Positions 1 to 8,332 of a stretch of DNA of 42,937 nt are shown here, in pieces (positions within the stretch are counted from its first letter, which is position 1; each line of letters opens with the position of its first letter). Origin of the DNA: UBA8514 sp050251415 (lineage in GTDB: Bacteria > Bacillota > Clostridia > Lachnospirales > Anaerotignaceae); NCBI GenBank assembly GCA_050251415.1, contig JBFWMT010000019.1:1-42937 (forward strand), in the 5' to 3' direction. Under the pieces are notes generated by a model that saw only the letters and a list, made by a program, of their open reading frames with translations, was not told the origin of the DNA and did not search any database. The translations under genes and the position numbers were made by a program.

Positions 1-1
1 T

Positions 2-517
2 AACGAAGGCATTACAGACCAGGATACAAAAATAGCAGGTATTGCCCATGAGCGTGGAAAAGCAGCAATTGTTGCCGTAAACAAATGGGATACGATTGAA
101 AAAGATGACAAAACCATGAACAAGTACCTTAAAGATATAGCAAACGAACTTGCCTATATGCCATATGCACCAAGGGTATTTATATCTGCAATTACAGGCC
201 AAAGGCTACCTAAAATGCTTGAAACTATTAAAATGGTACACGAAAATCATGCTTTGCGTATAAGTACTGGTATGCTTAACGATGTGCTTATTGAGGCAAT
301 GGCTATGCAGCAGCCACCAAGCGATAAGGGTAAACAGCTTAGAATTTACTATGTTACACAGGTTAGTGTTAAGCCGCCTACATTTGTTCTGTTTGTTAAT
401 GACAGGGAACTTATGCACTTTAGCTACAGAAGATATATTGAAAATCAGTTTAGAGAAGCCTTTGGTTTCGTAGGTACACCTATTCATTTTATTGTAAGAG
501 AGCGTAATGAAAAGTAA
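2..517 (+). CDS. der: GTPase Der (EngA), C-terminal part
   Basis: Der is a double-GTPase needed for maturation of the 50S ribosomal subunit. The reading frame is open from base 2, so the gene begins left of the window and only 171 codons are seen. Visible are the end of the second G domain, with the G4 motif NKWD at bases 80-91 and the G5-like ISAITGQR, followed by the KH-like C-terminal domain (TQVSVKPPTFVLFVND, then the conserved ending REAFGFVGTPIHFIVRER). The full family is about 440 residues, so roughly 60% is missing. The stop is 11 bases before plsY, which suggests one operon der-plsY-gpsA, a common order in Clostridia. Confidence 0.97.
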   Translation, partial: NEGITDQDTKIAGIAHERGKAAIVAVNKWDTIEKDDKTMNKYLKDIANELAYMPYAPRVFISAITGQRLPKMLETIKMVHENHALRISTGMLNDVLIEAMAMQQPPSDKGKQLRIYYVTQVSVKPPTFVLFVNDRELMHFSYRRYIENQFREAFGFVGTPIHFIVRERNEK

Positions 518-528
518 GAGGAGAGAAT

Positions 529-1137
529 ATGTTTAGAATTTTATGCTTAGTAATTGGCTATTGTATTGGGTGCATTCAATCGGCATATGTTGTGGGCAAG
601 GTTATGCGTGTGGATATAAGAAAACACGGCAGTGGAAACCTTGGCACAACAAATGCCCTAAGAGTGCTTGGTAAAAGGGCAGGTGCAGTTACCTTTGCGT
701 GTGATATTTTAAAATCTGTAATTTCATTTACAATTTGCTATAAGCTTTTTGGCAGTACAATTGCAGGGGTGTATGCCTCTTTTGGTGCGGTGCTGGGGCA
801 CGACTTTCCTTTCTATCTTAAATTTAAGGGCGGAAAGGGCATTGCGGCAACGGTAGGAATGGTTGGTGCACTTAGCGTTGTTTTTAACCCATGGATGGCG
901 TTAGTTACGTATGCCATTGGAATTTCTGGTGTTTTGTTTTCAGGCACTGTTTCGTTAGGGTCTTTAATGTTTTCAGTTTCTATACCGATTGCACTTATCC
1001 TTATGGGGGCAGAGCAAGAGATGATATCAGTTGCAACAATTATGATGGTGCTGGCTATGTATAGACATAAGGAAAATATAGTTAGGCTTAAAAATGGAAC
1101 TGAAAACAGACTTTTTGGTAAAAGTAAAAATAATTAA
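529..1137 (+). CDS. plsY: glycerol-3-phosphate acyltransferase PlsY
   Basis: PlsY is a membrane acyltransferase that moves the acyl group of acyl-phosphate onto glycerol-3-phosphate, the first step of phospholipid synthesis. The 202-residue protein has the normal family length and all three signature blocks: SGNLGTTNALR, GHDFPFYLKFKGGKG and RHKENIVRLKNGTE. Several hydrophobic segments span the rest. The ATG follows an AGGAGAG ribosome site by a few bases. It lies between der and gpsA. GpsA makes the substrate of PlsY, so the pairing is functional as well as positional. Confidence 0.97.
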   Translation: MFRILCLVIGYCIGCIQSAYVVGKVMRVDIRKHGSGNLGTTNALRVLGKRAGAVTFACDILKSVISFTICYKLFGSTIAGVYASFGAVLGHDFPFYLKFKGGKGIAATVGMVGALSVVFNPWMALVTYAIGISGVLFSGTVSLGSLMFSVSIPIALILMGAEQEMISVATIMMVLAMYRHKENIVRLKNGTENRLFGKSKNN

Positions 1138-1166
1138 TTGAAAAGGCATTGGGGAGGTTTTTCCAC

Positions 1167-2168
1167 ATGAAAAAAATAACTGTTATTGGTTCGGGCAGCT
1201 GGGGAACAGCTTTGGCTGTAATGCTGGATAAATATGGTCATGATGTAACAATTTGGAGCTGGAAAGAGGAAGAGGCACAGCGTATACGTGCTGACCATGA
1301 GCACAAGGAATATTTGCCAGGAATTGAAATACGTGAAAGTATAAAAATTCTCAGCGACCCTAAAGTAGCTGTTGAGGGTGCAGAAATTGTTATTACTGCT
1401 ATACCATCAAAATTTGTTAGGGTTAATATGGAAAAGTTTGCGCCACTTTTAAAAAAGGAGCAGGTTATTGTGAATGTTGCAAAGGGTCTTGAGGAACACA
1501 GCCTTTTAAGACTTTCACAGGTTATTGAGGAATGCATTCCTCAGTGCAGTGTCTGTACACTTGTAGGCCCTAGCCATGCTGAAGAGGTTGGTCGTGATAT
1601 ACCAACAGCGTGTGCCATAAGCTGTAAGGACATGACGGTTGCGCAGATGGTACAAGATGAGTTTATGAACCCAAGATTTCGTTTATATACCAACCCTGAT
1701 ATGATTGGCATGGAACTGGGTGCGGCACTTAAAAATGTAATTGCATTGGCTGCAGGTGCTAGTGATGGACTTGGATTTGGAGACAATACAAAAGCTGCTT
1801 TAATGACAAGAGGAATGACGGAAATAAGTAGGCTTGGCGTTGCTATGGGAGGTAATGCTGATACATTTATGGGCCTTAGCGGCATAGGTGACCTTATAGT
1901 TACATGCACCAGCATGCACTCACGTAACAGACGTGCAGGAATTATGCTTGGCGAAGGGAAAAGTCTTGATGAAACCCTTGAGTCGGTGCATATGGTAGTT
2001 GAAGGAGTTAACACTGCACAAGCGGCTTATGACCTTGCGAAAAAATATAATGTAGAAATGCCTATTACAAAAGAAATTAACGAGGTTCTGTTTGGCGGAA
2101 AAGACCCAAGGGTTGCTGTAACGGACCTAATGATGCGTGACGGAAAGTCTGAGCACGTGCATAGATAA
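1167..2168 (+). CDS. gpsA: NAD(P)H-dependent glycerol-3-phosphate dehydrogenase
   Basis: GpsA reduces dihydroxyacetone phosphate to sn-glycerol-3-phosphate for phospholipid synthesis. The N-terminal Rossmann loop reads GSGSWGTA. The catalytic region has LKNVIALAAG, with the conserved lysine, and the substrate region reads DLIVTCTSMHSRNRRAG. I chose the ATG at 1167 (333 residues) because GGGGAGG at 1151-1157 is correctly spaced and the Rossmann strand KKITVIG starts right after it. The frame is open to an upstream TTG at 1149, which would add six residues and overlap the ribosome site. It is probably the last gene of der-plsY-gpsA. Confidence 0.96.
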   Translation: MKKITVIGSGSWGTALAVMLDKYGHDVTIWSWKEEEAQRIRADHEHKEYLPGIEIRESIKILSDPKVAVEGAEIVITAIPSKFVRVNMEKFAPLLKKEQVIVNVAKGLEEHSLLRLSQVIEECIPQCSVCTLVGPSHAEEVGRDIPTACAISCKDMTVAQMVQDEFMNPRFRLYTNPDMIGMELGAALKNVIALAAGASDGLGFGDNTKAALMTRGMTEISRLGVAMGGNADTFMGLSGIGDLIVTCTSMHSRNRRAGIMLGEGKSLDETLESVHMVVEGVNTAQAAYDLAKKYNVEMPITKEINEVLFGGKDPRVAVTDLMMRDGKSEHVHR

Positions 2169-2230
2169 GAAGACCTTTGTGCTTTGCCCAAATCAGAATG
2201 AAGACAAACCTTGTGCTTTGACCAAACCCA

Positions 2231-2294
2231 CTTGCTTTTTGAAAAAAGCAAGACCAAAAACTTTTATTAAAACCGCATATTTATGCGGTTTTAG
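2231..2294 (+). terminator. hairpins downstream of gpsA, probable terminator
   Basis: Two inverted repeats lie about 60-120 bases after the gpsA stop. One pairs CTTGCTTTTT with AAAAAGCAAG (2231-2252). The other pairs AACCGCATA (2271-2279) with TATGCGGTT (2282-2290) and runs into TTTT. The second is the more likely terminator of the der-plsY-gpsA transcript, although its T tract is short. Confidence 0.55.
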
Positions 2295-2305
2295 ATGGGT
2301 CAAGG

Positions 2306-2429
2306 ATGCAATGGCAAAGAAGTGACATCTGGTCGCAGGACAGCTTTGCAAAGCAAAGTGCTGACCAATGCAGTGGCAAAGACATGCCATCTGTTCGAAG
2401 AACAGCTTTGCAAAGCAAAGTGCTGACCA
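2306..2429. repeat. tandem pair of 62-bp imperfect repeats
   Basis: Bases 2306-2367 and 2368-2429 are two head-to-tail copies of one 62-bp unit with about nine differences. Both copies contain the perfect 12-bp palindrome GCTTTGCAAAGC, and both end in AAAGCAAAGTGCTGACCA. A GC-rich hairpin follows at 2446-2462 (TGAGGGC/GCCCTCA). I see no convincing coding potential in 2169-2490; apart from the hairpins listed above and this repeat the stretch holds nothing I can name. Confidence 0.85.
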
Positions 2430-2491
2430 TACCCTTGTGGGTGTTTGAGGGCGGCGCCCTCAGGGTTTTGACTTTATCGCTTAAAGGTAAT

Positions 2492-2989
2492 TTATAGAAG
2501 TACGAAAAAGCCAATATACCCTATAAAAAGTCCTATTACAACACCCCATATTACATCTCGTGGGTAGTGAACTCCTGTAAGTACACGCGTAAAGCATATT
2601 AAAATGCTTAAGAAACCTGTAATAATGCCAAATGTGGGGTAAATATAATATACAGCAATGGCTATTATAACAGAACTTGAAGCATGCCGGCTTGGACATG
2701 CACGCCCTATGGAGTGGGGGAGCAGAGAATTAAAATTCAACTCTTCAAAAGGGCGTTTAAGGTTAAGGCGGTTACGGATCATGGTAACCGAGAAAAATGT
2801 AATCCAAGGGATAAGCCCTACATACACTACCCTAATATCTCGTTTTATGGCAAGGAGTGCTAGGGTAAAATAAAAAATCCATGTAACAAGCTTTGGGGCA
2901 TATGTATCCAAAAACAGAACAGTCTTTTTAAGGCTGTTTTTTTTGTTAACATAATTAATCAAGTTAATAATGTAATGATGCTTAGACAT
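2492..2989 (-). CDS. PAP2-family membrane phosphatase
   Basis: This is a small integral-membrane acid phosphatase of the PAP2 type, which removes phosphate from lipid substrates such as phosphatidic acid or undecaprenyl pyrophosphate. In its 165 residues the three family motifs appear in order: an RX6RP form of motif 1 ending in KRP, PSRH for motif 2 (usually PSGH), and TRVLTGVHYPRDV for motif 3 (RX5HX3D). Four to five hydrophobic segments surround them. It points away from feoA. The substrate cannot be told from sequence. The arginine in motif 2 is a common variation. Confidence 0.88.
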   Translation of the reverse strand: MSKHHYIINLINYVNKKNSLKKTVLFLDTYAPKLVTWIFYFTLALLAIKRDIRVVYVGLIPWITFFSVTMIRNRLNLKRPFEELNFNSLLPHSIGRACPSRHASSSVIIAIAVYYIYPTFGIITGFLSILICFTRVLTGVHYPRDVIWGVVIGLFIGYIGFFVLL

Positions 2990-3020
2990 AAAAACTTCCT
3001 TTCCATATAAGTATTTTTTT

Positions 3021-3048
3021 ATTATAAAACAAATGGTAACAAAAACAA
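3021..3048 (-). promoter_or_regulatory. promoter of the PAP2 gene
   Basis: Reading the minus strand, TTGTTT (3048-3043), a 16-base spacer and TATAAT (3026-3021) precede the gene by about 30 bases. A ribosome site GGAAAGGAAG lies between. Confidence 0.6.
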
Positions 3049-3099
3049 AGTACTAAATATATACTAATAATGACTACCTGCAAGAAGGAGGCATAACAA

Positions 3100-3360
3100 A
3101 TGGCGGAGGAAGCAAGATTATCTGCTGTGCCGTTGCGTACAGGGTGTGTAGTTAAATTTGTGGAGGGGAATGTGGAGGAGAGAATACGCTTTTTTGACCT
3201 TGGATTTTCACCTAGTAGTGTAATTGTACCATTATACAAGGCTTTATGCGGTGGAACTACGGCATTTTTAGTTAAAGGAACACTTATAGCCCTAAGAAAA
3301 GAGGAGGCAGATAGAATTTTCATAAAGGAAATACTTAGGGAGGCTGAAAATGAAAGATGA
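3100..3360 (+). CDS. feoA: ferrous iron transport protein A
   Basis: FeoA is a small cytoplasmic SH3-like protein that works with the FeoB ferrous iron transporter. It has 86 residues and the family pattern of a short beta-barrel: a glycine-rich start, then RIRFFDLGFSPSSVIV, then a strand ending in GTLIALRKEEADRIFI. A strong AAGGAGG ribosome site is 8-9 bases upstream of the ATG. It overlaps feoB by 11 bases, so the two are translationally coupled. Confidence 0.92.
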   Translation: MAEEARLSAVPLRTGCVVKFVEGNVEERIRFFDLGFSPSSVIVPLYKALCGGTTAFLVKGTLIALRKEEADRIFIKEILREAENER

Positions 3361-5194
3361 ATATATAATTGCCCTTGCAGGAAATCCAAACACAGGCAAA
3401 AGCACAGTATTTAATGCATTTACTGGGCTTAATCAGCATACAGGCAACTGGTCTGGCAAAACAGTGGCAAATGCGGAGGGCTTTTTTAAGGAAGATGGAA
3501 TATCTTTTAAAATGATGGACTTACCTGGGGTTTATTCACTTTTAAGCGACAGCGCTGAAGAACGCGCGGCTAAGGATTTTATTTGCAGCAAGCAGGCAGA
3601 TATTGTATTGGTGGTTGCCGATGCAACATGCCTTGAAAGAAATTTGAACCTATGTATACAGATAGGTGACCTTGCTAAAAATGTAATATTGTGCCTTAAT
3701 CTAATAGATGAAGCAAAAAAAAGAAAGATTATTGTGGATACCAATGCACTTTCAAGCCTGCTTGGAATACCGGTTATAGAAACTTGTGCACGAAATGGAA
3801 CTGGAATAGAAGAAATTAAACATACAATGGTTAAGATGGCAAAAGAAGAAATAGAGTGTGTTCCAATTAAAACGAATTTGAATGGAATGGATTTTGAAGA
3901 GAGCTGTATTGAAACACTGAAAAGGGCAGAAACAATCGCAAATGCAGTTGTTTCCAACGATAACGTAAAAGATTTTCAGTCAATGGCAGATAGCATAGTG
4001 TTATCTAAAAAATTTGGTATACCAATAATGCTCTTACTTCTTGGGCTTATTTTTTGGATAACAATTGTTGGGGCAAATTATCCATCCTCTTTATTAATGA
4101 ATTTATTTGCAGCAGCAGAGGAAAACTTAAAAACGCTGCTTGAACCTACGCCGTACTGGGTAAAGGGTATTGTGGCAGAGGGGATGTTTAAAACGGCGGC
4201 ATGGGTAGTGGCGGTAATGCTTCCACCTATGGCGATATTTTTTCCACTTTTTACTTTTTTAGAAGATGTTGGATTTTTGCCAAGAATAGCATTTAACCTT
4301 GATGGGCTGTTTAAAAAGGCAGATGCTCACGGTAAACAAGTGCTTACAATGATGATGGGTTTCGGGTGCAATGCCGCAGGTGTTACAGCATCACGAATTA
4401 TTGAGGCACCAAGAGAACGCCTTATAGCCATCCTTACAAACAATTTTGTACCATGTAATGGTCGGTTTCCTACTATTATATTGCTTGTAAGTATATTCAT
4501 AGCTGGAGGAACAAGCAATTCTTTTATTGCGGGAGCAATAGTGCTTTTGCTTATAATAACATCAGTAGGTATTACGTTGATTTGTTCAAAAATATTGTCT
4601 AAGACAATACTAAAGGGAGTACCATCAGCATTTGTGTTGGAGCTTCCACCATATCGCAGACCTCAGTTTTTGCAGATACTTGTGCGCAGTATGCTGGACA
4701 GAACACTGTTTGTGCTGGGGCGTGCGGTAACGGTGGCAGTACCCGCAGGGGCAGTTATATGGCTCATGCAAAACGTAACCGTTGGCGGCAGTTCGTTGTT
4801 GCTATGCTTCTCCAATTTTTTAGACCCATTAGGACTTATAATGGGAATGAACGGCATAATTTTAGCCGCATTTATACTGGGTATTCCTGCAAATGAAATT
4901 GTATTACCCATTTTGCTAATGTATTACAGCAATGGGACTGCGTTAACTGATATTTCATCTCATGCAGAAATGTTCACCATATTTAGCCAAAATGGATGGA
5001 CAATAGCAACAGCACTTTGTGTAACTATGTTTTCCCTTAATCATTTTCCATGTGCAACGACCCTTATGACTATTAAAAAGGAAACAGGAAGTACCAAGTG
5101 GACAGCGGTTGCCTTTGCATTGCCTACAATTGTTGGTTTGGTAATTTGCGCAATAATAAATGGACTATATAATATAATAGGTATGTTTTTGTAA
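3350..5194 (+). CDS. feoB: ferrous iron transporter FeoB
   Basis: FeoB is the membrane permease for Fe(II) with an N-terminal G domain. The G1 loop GNPNTGKST is at residues 11-19, G3 is DLPGVYSL, and G4 is NLID, as in many FeoBs. A helical linker then leads to the Gate regions and about eight membrane helices, with the conserved GFGCNAAGV and NNFVPCNGRFPT. At 614 residues it is on the short side for the family (usually 650-770) because the C-terminal cytoplasmic tail is missing, but no core motif is lost. It overlaps feoA and a good terminator follows directly. Confidence 0.97.
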   Translation: MKDEYIIALAGNPNTGKSTVFNAFTGLNQHTGNWSGKTVANAEGFFKEDGISFKMMDLPGVYSLLSDSAEERAAKDFICSKQADIVLVVADATCLERNLNLCIQIGDLAKNVILCLNLIDEAKKRKIIVDTNALSSLLGIPVIETCARNGTGIEEIKHTMVKMAKEEIECVPIKTNLNGMDFEESCIETLKRAETIANAVVSNDNVKDFQSMADSIVLSKKFGIPIMLLLLGLIFWITIVGANYPSSLLMNLFAAAEENLKTLLEPTPYWVKGIVAEGMFKTAAWVVAVMLPPMAIFFPLFTFLEDVGFLPRIAFNLDGLFKKADAHGKQVLTMMMGFGCNAAGVTASRIIEAPRERLIAILTNNFVPCNGRFPTIILLVSIFIAGGTSNSFIAGAIVLLLIITSVGITLICSKILSKTILKGVPSAFVLELPPYRRPQFLQILVRSMLDRTLFVLGRAVTVAVPAGAVIWLMQNVTVGGSSLLLCFSNFLDPLGLIMGMNGIILAAFILGIPANEIVLPILLMYYSNGTALTDISSHAEMFTIFSQNGWTIATALCVTMFSLNHFPCATTLMTIKKETGSTKWTAVAFALPTIVGLVICAIINGLYNIIGMFL

Positions 5195-5221
5195 AAGACG
5201 GTGAAATGCCGTCTTTTTTTC
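5193..5221 (+). terminator. terminator of feoAB
   Basis: AAAAGACGG (5193-5201) pairs with CCGTCTTTT (5209-5217) around a 7-base loop and runs into a T tract. This is a textbook intrinsic terminator starting inside the feoB stop codon. Confidence 0.93.
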
Positions 5222-5250
5222 TTTACATTTCAACTTTAAAAAACTATACT
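5222..5250 (+). promoter_or_regulatory. promoter of the methionine synthase operon
   Basis: TTTACA (5222-5227), a 17-base spacer and TATACT (5245-5250) lie about 40 bases before the first gene of the operon. The predicted leader is about 35 bases, too short for a SAM or cobalamin riboswitch, and none is seen here. Confidence 0.65.
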
Positions 5251-5291
5251 GTTACAATAAGCTTTTTATAGCTAAAAATGAGAGGTACTTT

Positions 5292-5969
5292 ATGGAGAAA
5301 ATATTAACAGATATAAATAAAAATGAGGTTCTTAAATACCTTGGCTATAAAGGTGGAGAAATTGATGAAGACACCGATAAAATGATAATTGATGCAATGG
5401 GAAATGTTTTAAAAACAGCAGTTCCGCGGTATACTTATAAAGTGTTTGACATTGAAAAAGATAATGGCATTGTGCTAAAAGGAACTATGTTTATGCCACA
5501 AGGTGACGATATTGCAGGGCTGCTATACAGTTGTGAAAAATGCGTTATGATGGCGGCAACACTGGGCATTGAGTTTGAAACTATGCTTAGAAAAGCACAG
5601 ATAAAAGACATGGCCCAGGCCGTTATATTGGATAGTTGTGGCAGCAGTGCTATTGAAAATATATGTAACAATTTAGAAAAAATGATTGAGGAGCAATGGG
5701 CAAACAAAGGTTGGTTTTTAACAGACCGTTTTAGCCCTGGATATGGGGACATGCCCATAGAGCAACAGCGTGATTTTTGTATGGTGTTGGATACAGCAAA
5801 AAAGGCAGGAATTAACGTAAATGCTGGTGGTATGCTTGTTCCGTCAAAATCGGTTACAGCAATAATTGGGCTTTCAAAAACAAGACAGACTAAGAGAAAA
5901 AAGGGTTGCGAATATTGCAATAATTTTATGAACTGTCAATTCAGAAAGGAAGATAAAACCTGTGATTAA
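5292..5969 (+). CDS. MetH activation-domain protein (stand-alone)
   Basis: This corresponds to the C-terminal activation domain of cobalamin-dependent methionine synthase, which binds S-adenosylmethionine and allows reductive remethylation of inactive cob(II)alamin. The signature RFSPGYGDMPIEQQRDF is the SAM-binding motif (RxSPGYGD). The end carries a cysteine cluster CEYCNNFMNC...C, which could hold a metal or Fe-S centre; this is inference. It has 225 residues. Its stop overlaps the metH start by 8 bases, so it is coupled to the MetH that lacks this domain. Confidence 0.9.
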   Translation: MEKILTDINKNEVLKYLGYKGGEIDEDTDKMIIDAMGNVLKTAVPRYTYKVFDIEKDNGIVLKGTMFMPQGDDIAGLLYSCEKCVMMAATLGIEFETMLRKAQIKDMAQAVILDSCGSSAIENICNNLEKMIEEQWANKGWFLTDRFSPGYGDMPIEQQRDFCMVLDTAKKAGINVNAGGMLVPSKSVTAIIGLSKTRQTKRKKGCEYCNNFMNCQFRKEDKTCD

Positions 5970-8322
5970 AAAATTATTTGAGAAAGATTTTATATTTTTG
6001 GACGGAGCAATGGGTACCATGCTTCAAGCTGGTGGGCTTAAACTTGGGGAGCAGCCAGAGGTGCTTTCAATAACCGACGGCGATGTTATAACCAACATAC
6101 ACAAAATGTATATTGAAGCTGGAAGTGATATTGTTTACACAAACACCTTTGGGGCAAATTCCCACAAACTTGAGGGAACAAATTATAGTGTGGATGAAAT
6201 AATAAGTGCATCAGTTAAATGCGCAAAAAAAGCCTGTGAGGGTACAGATTCATATACAGCACTTGATATAGGCCCTATTGGTGAACTTTTAGAACCCGTT
6301 GGTGCGCTTAAATTTGATGAAGCATATGATATATTCAAGGAAATGGTTATTGCAGGGGAAAAGTCAGGGGCAGACCTTATTGTTTTTGAAACCATGACAG
6401 ACCTTTATGAGCTTAAAGCAGGGGTACTTGCGGCAAAAGAAAATACAAGCCTTCCTGTTTTTGTAACAATGACCTTTGAAGAAAACAGAAGAACCTTTAC
6501 TGGCTGTACAGTAGAAGCTATGGCATATGTTATGGAGGGACTTGGGGTTGATGCAATGGGCATTAATTGTTCCCTTGGCCCAAAAGAAATTCTACCAATT
6601 GCAAGAGAACTTTGTACTTATACAAATATACCTGTTATAGTTAAGGCAAATGCAGGTCTGCCTAACCCCGAGGACAATAGCTACGATATAACAGCTGAAA
6701 TTTTTGCACAGGATATGAAGCCATATGCAGAAGCCGGAGTAAAAATTATAGGTGGCTGTTGTGGTACAACCCCTGAATATATAAAACTTATAATAAAAGC
6801 AATGAGAGGTTTAAAGCCATCAAAAATTGATGTTAAGCCACGAAGTATCCTTTGTACACCAAGTATGGTTGTGTCAGTTGATGAGGTTAGAGTAATTGGC
6901 GAAAGAATTAATCCAACGGGGAAAAAGCGATTTCAACAGGCATTAAAAGAATGCGACCTTGAATTTATAGCCAACTGTGCAATTGAACAGGCAGAGGCTG
7001 GGGCAAGCATACTGGATGTTAACGTGGGTATGCCTGGCATTGATGAAAGAGAAATGATGATAAAGGCAGTTAAAACGTTACAAGGGGTTATTAATTTACC
7101 TTTGCAAATAGATTCATCTGATGTAACAGCTATTGAGGCTGGGCTTAGGTATTGCAATGGCAAGGCGATTGTAAACAGCGTTAATGGCGAGGCAGAGGTT
7201 ATGGAAAAAATTCTGCCTATCGTTAAAAAATATGGTGCGGCAGTGGTTGGGCTTACTTTGGATAGCAAAGGAATACCAAAAACTACCGAGGAAAGATTTG
7301 AGATTGCGCAGAGAATTTTAAATACTGCCATAAGCTACGGAATACCTAAGGAGGATGTTTTTATTGACTGCCTTACCCTTACGGTATCTGCCCAGCAGGA
7401 GCAAGCAAGGCAAACCCTTAATGCAGTACGCAAAGTAAAGCAGAAGTTGGGATTGCACACCGTTTTAGGTGTGTCCAACATTTCTTTTGGTTTGCCAAAC
7501 AGAGAACTTATAACATGTAATTTCCTTATTCAAGCAATGGAAAATGGATTGGATTTACCTATTATCAACCCTAACCAAAAGGCTATGATGGATGCAATTT
7601 CAGCATTTAAGGTTTTAAACGGTAATGATATTCATTCTGAAAAATTTATAGAGCGTTTTTCCCAAGTTTCTGAACCTTCAGCAGAGGCAAAAATGGAAAA
7701 AACTATAGATATTTCTTATGCAATAAGTAAGGGACTTAAAGAAGAAACGGCAAAGATAACAGAGGAACTTCTTAAAACAAAAACGGAGCTTGAAATTATA
7801 AATGAATTGCTTATACCAACCCTTGATAAAGTTGGTGAACGATATGAAAAACAAGAAATATTTCTTCCACAGCTTATCAATGCGGCAAATGCATCTTGCG
7901 AAGCCTTTGAGGTAATTAAGAAAAGCATACTGTCAAAGGGTAGTGAGTCTGTTTCAAAAGGGAAAATAATACTTGCCACCGTTAAGGGTGATATACACGA
8001 TATTGGTAAAAATATTGTTAAAGTTATACTTGAAAATTACGGCTATCAAGTAATTGACCTTGGCAGAGATGTGGCAGTGAACATGGTTGTGGAAACTGCA
8101 ATAAAAGAAGATGTAGAGCTGATTGGTTTAAGTGCCCTTATGACAACCACGCTTAAAAGTATGGAGGAAACAATTGTTGCCCTTAGAAAAAGTGGGCACA
8201 AATGCAAAATTGTTGTAGGTGGTGCGGTACTGACGGCAGAATATGCAATGCAAATAGGTGCAGATTATTATGCAAAAGATGCAAAGAAGACTGTTGATGT
8301 TGCAAAAGAAATTTTAGGATAG
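5962..8322 (+). CDS. metH: cobalamin-dependent methionine synthase, three-domain form
   Basis: MetH transfers the methyl group of methyltetrahydrofolate to homocysteine through cobalamin. The homocysteine/zinc domain (about 1-290) has the zinc ligands Cys203, Cys266 and Cys267 (GGCCGTT). The pterin-binding barrel (about 310-570) begins VIGERINPTGKKRF. The cap and cobalamin domain (about 590-786) has GDIHDIGKN, with the axial ligand His679 in DxHxxG. The fourth, SAM-dependent reactivation domain of the 1,200-residue E. coli type is absent and is encoded by the gene just upstream. The start is GTG at 5962, inside the end of that gene, with AAAGGA about ten bases ahead. Confidence 0.96.
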   Translation: MIKKLFEKDFIFLDGAMGTMLQAGGLKLGEQPEVLSITDGDVITNIHKMYIEAGSDIVYTNTFGANSHKLEGTNYSVDEIISASVKCAKKACEGTDSYTALDIGPIGELLEPVGALKFDEAYDIFKEMVIAGEKSGADLIVFETMTDLYELKAGVLAAKENTSLPVFVTMTFEENRRTFTGCTVEAMAYVMEGLGVDAMGINCSLGPKEILPIARELCTYTNIPVIVKANAGLPNPEDNSYDITAEIFAQDMKPYAEAGVKIIGGCCGTTPEYIKLIIKAMRGLKPSKIDVKPRSILCTPSMVVSVDEVRVIGERINPTGKKRFQQALKECDLEFIANCAIEQAEAGASILDVNVGMPGIDEREMMIKAVKTLQGVINLPLQIDSSDVTAIEAGLRYCNGKAIVNSVNGEAEVMEKILPIVKKYGAAVVGLTLDSKGIPKTTEERFEIAQRILNTAISYGIPKEDVFIDCLTLTVSAQQEQARQTLNAVRKVKQKLGLHTVLGVSNISFGLPNRELITCNFLIQAMENGLDLPIINPNQKAMMDAISAFKVLNGNDIHSEKFIERFSQVSEPSAEAKMEKTIDISYAISKGLKEETAKITEELLKTKTELEIINELLIPTLDKVGERYEKQEIFLPQLINAANASCEAFEVIKKSILSKGSESVSKGKIILATVKGDIHDIGKNIVKVILENYGYQVIDLGRDVAVNMVVETAIKEDVELIGLSALMTTTLKSMEETIVALRKSGHKCKIVVGGAVLTAEYAMQIGADYYAKDAKKTVDVAKEILG

Positions 8323-8332
8323 AGGTGTTTAC

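Noticed and set aside
1541..2014. A 157-codon minus-strand frame within gpsA.
   Set aside because: It is antisense to conserved gpsA codons and has no ribosome site.
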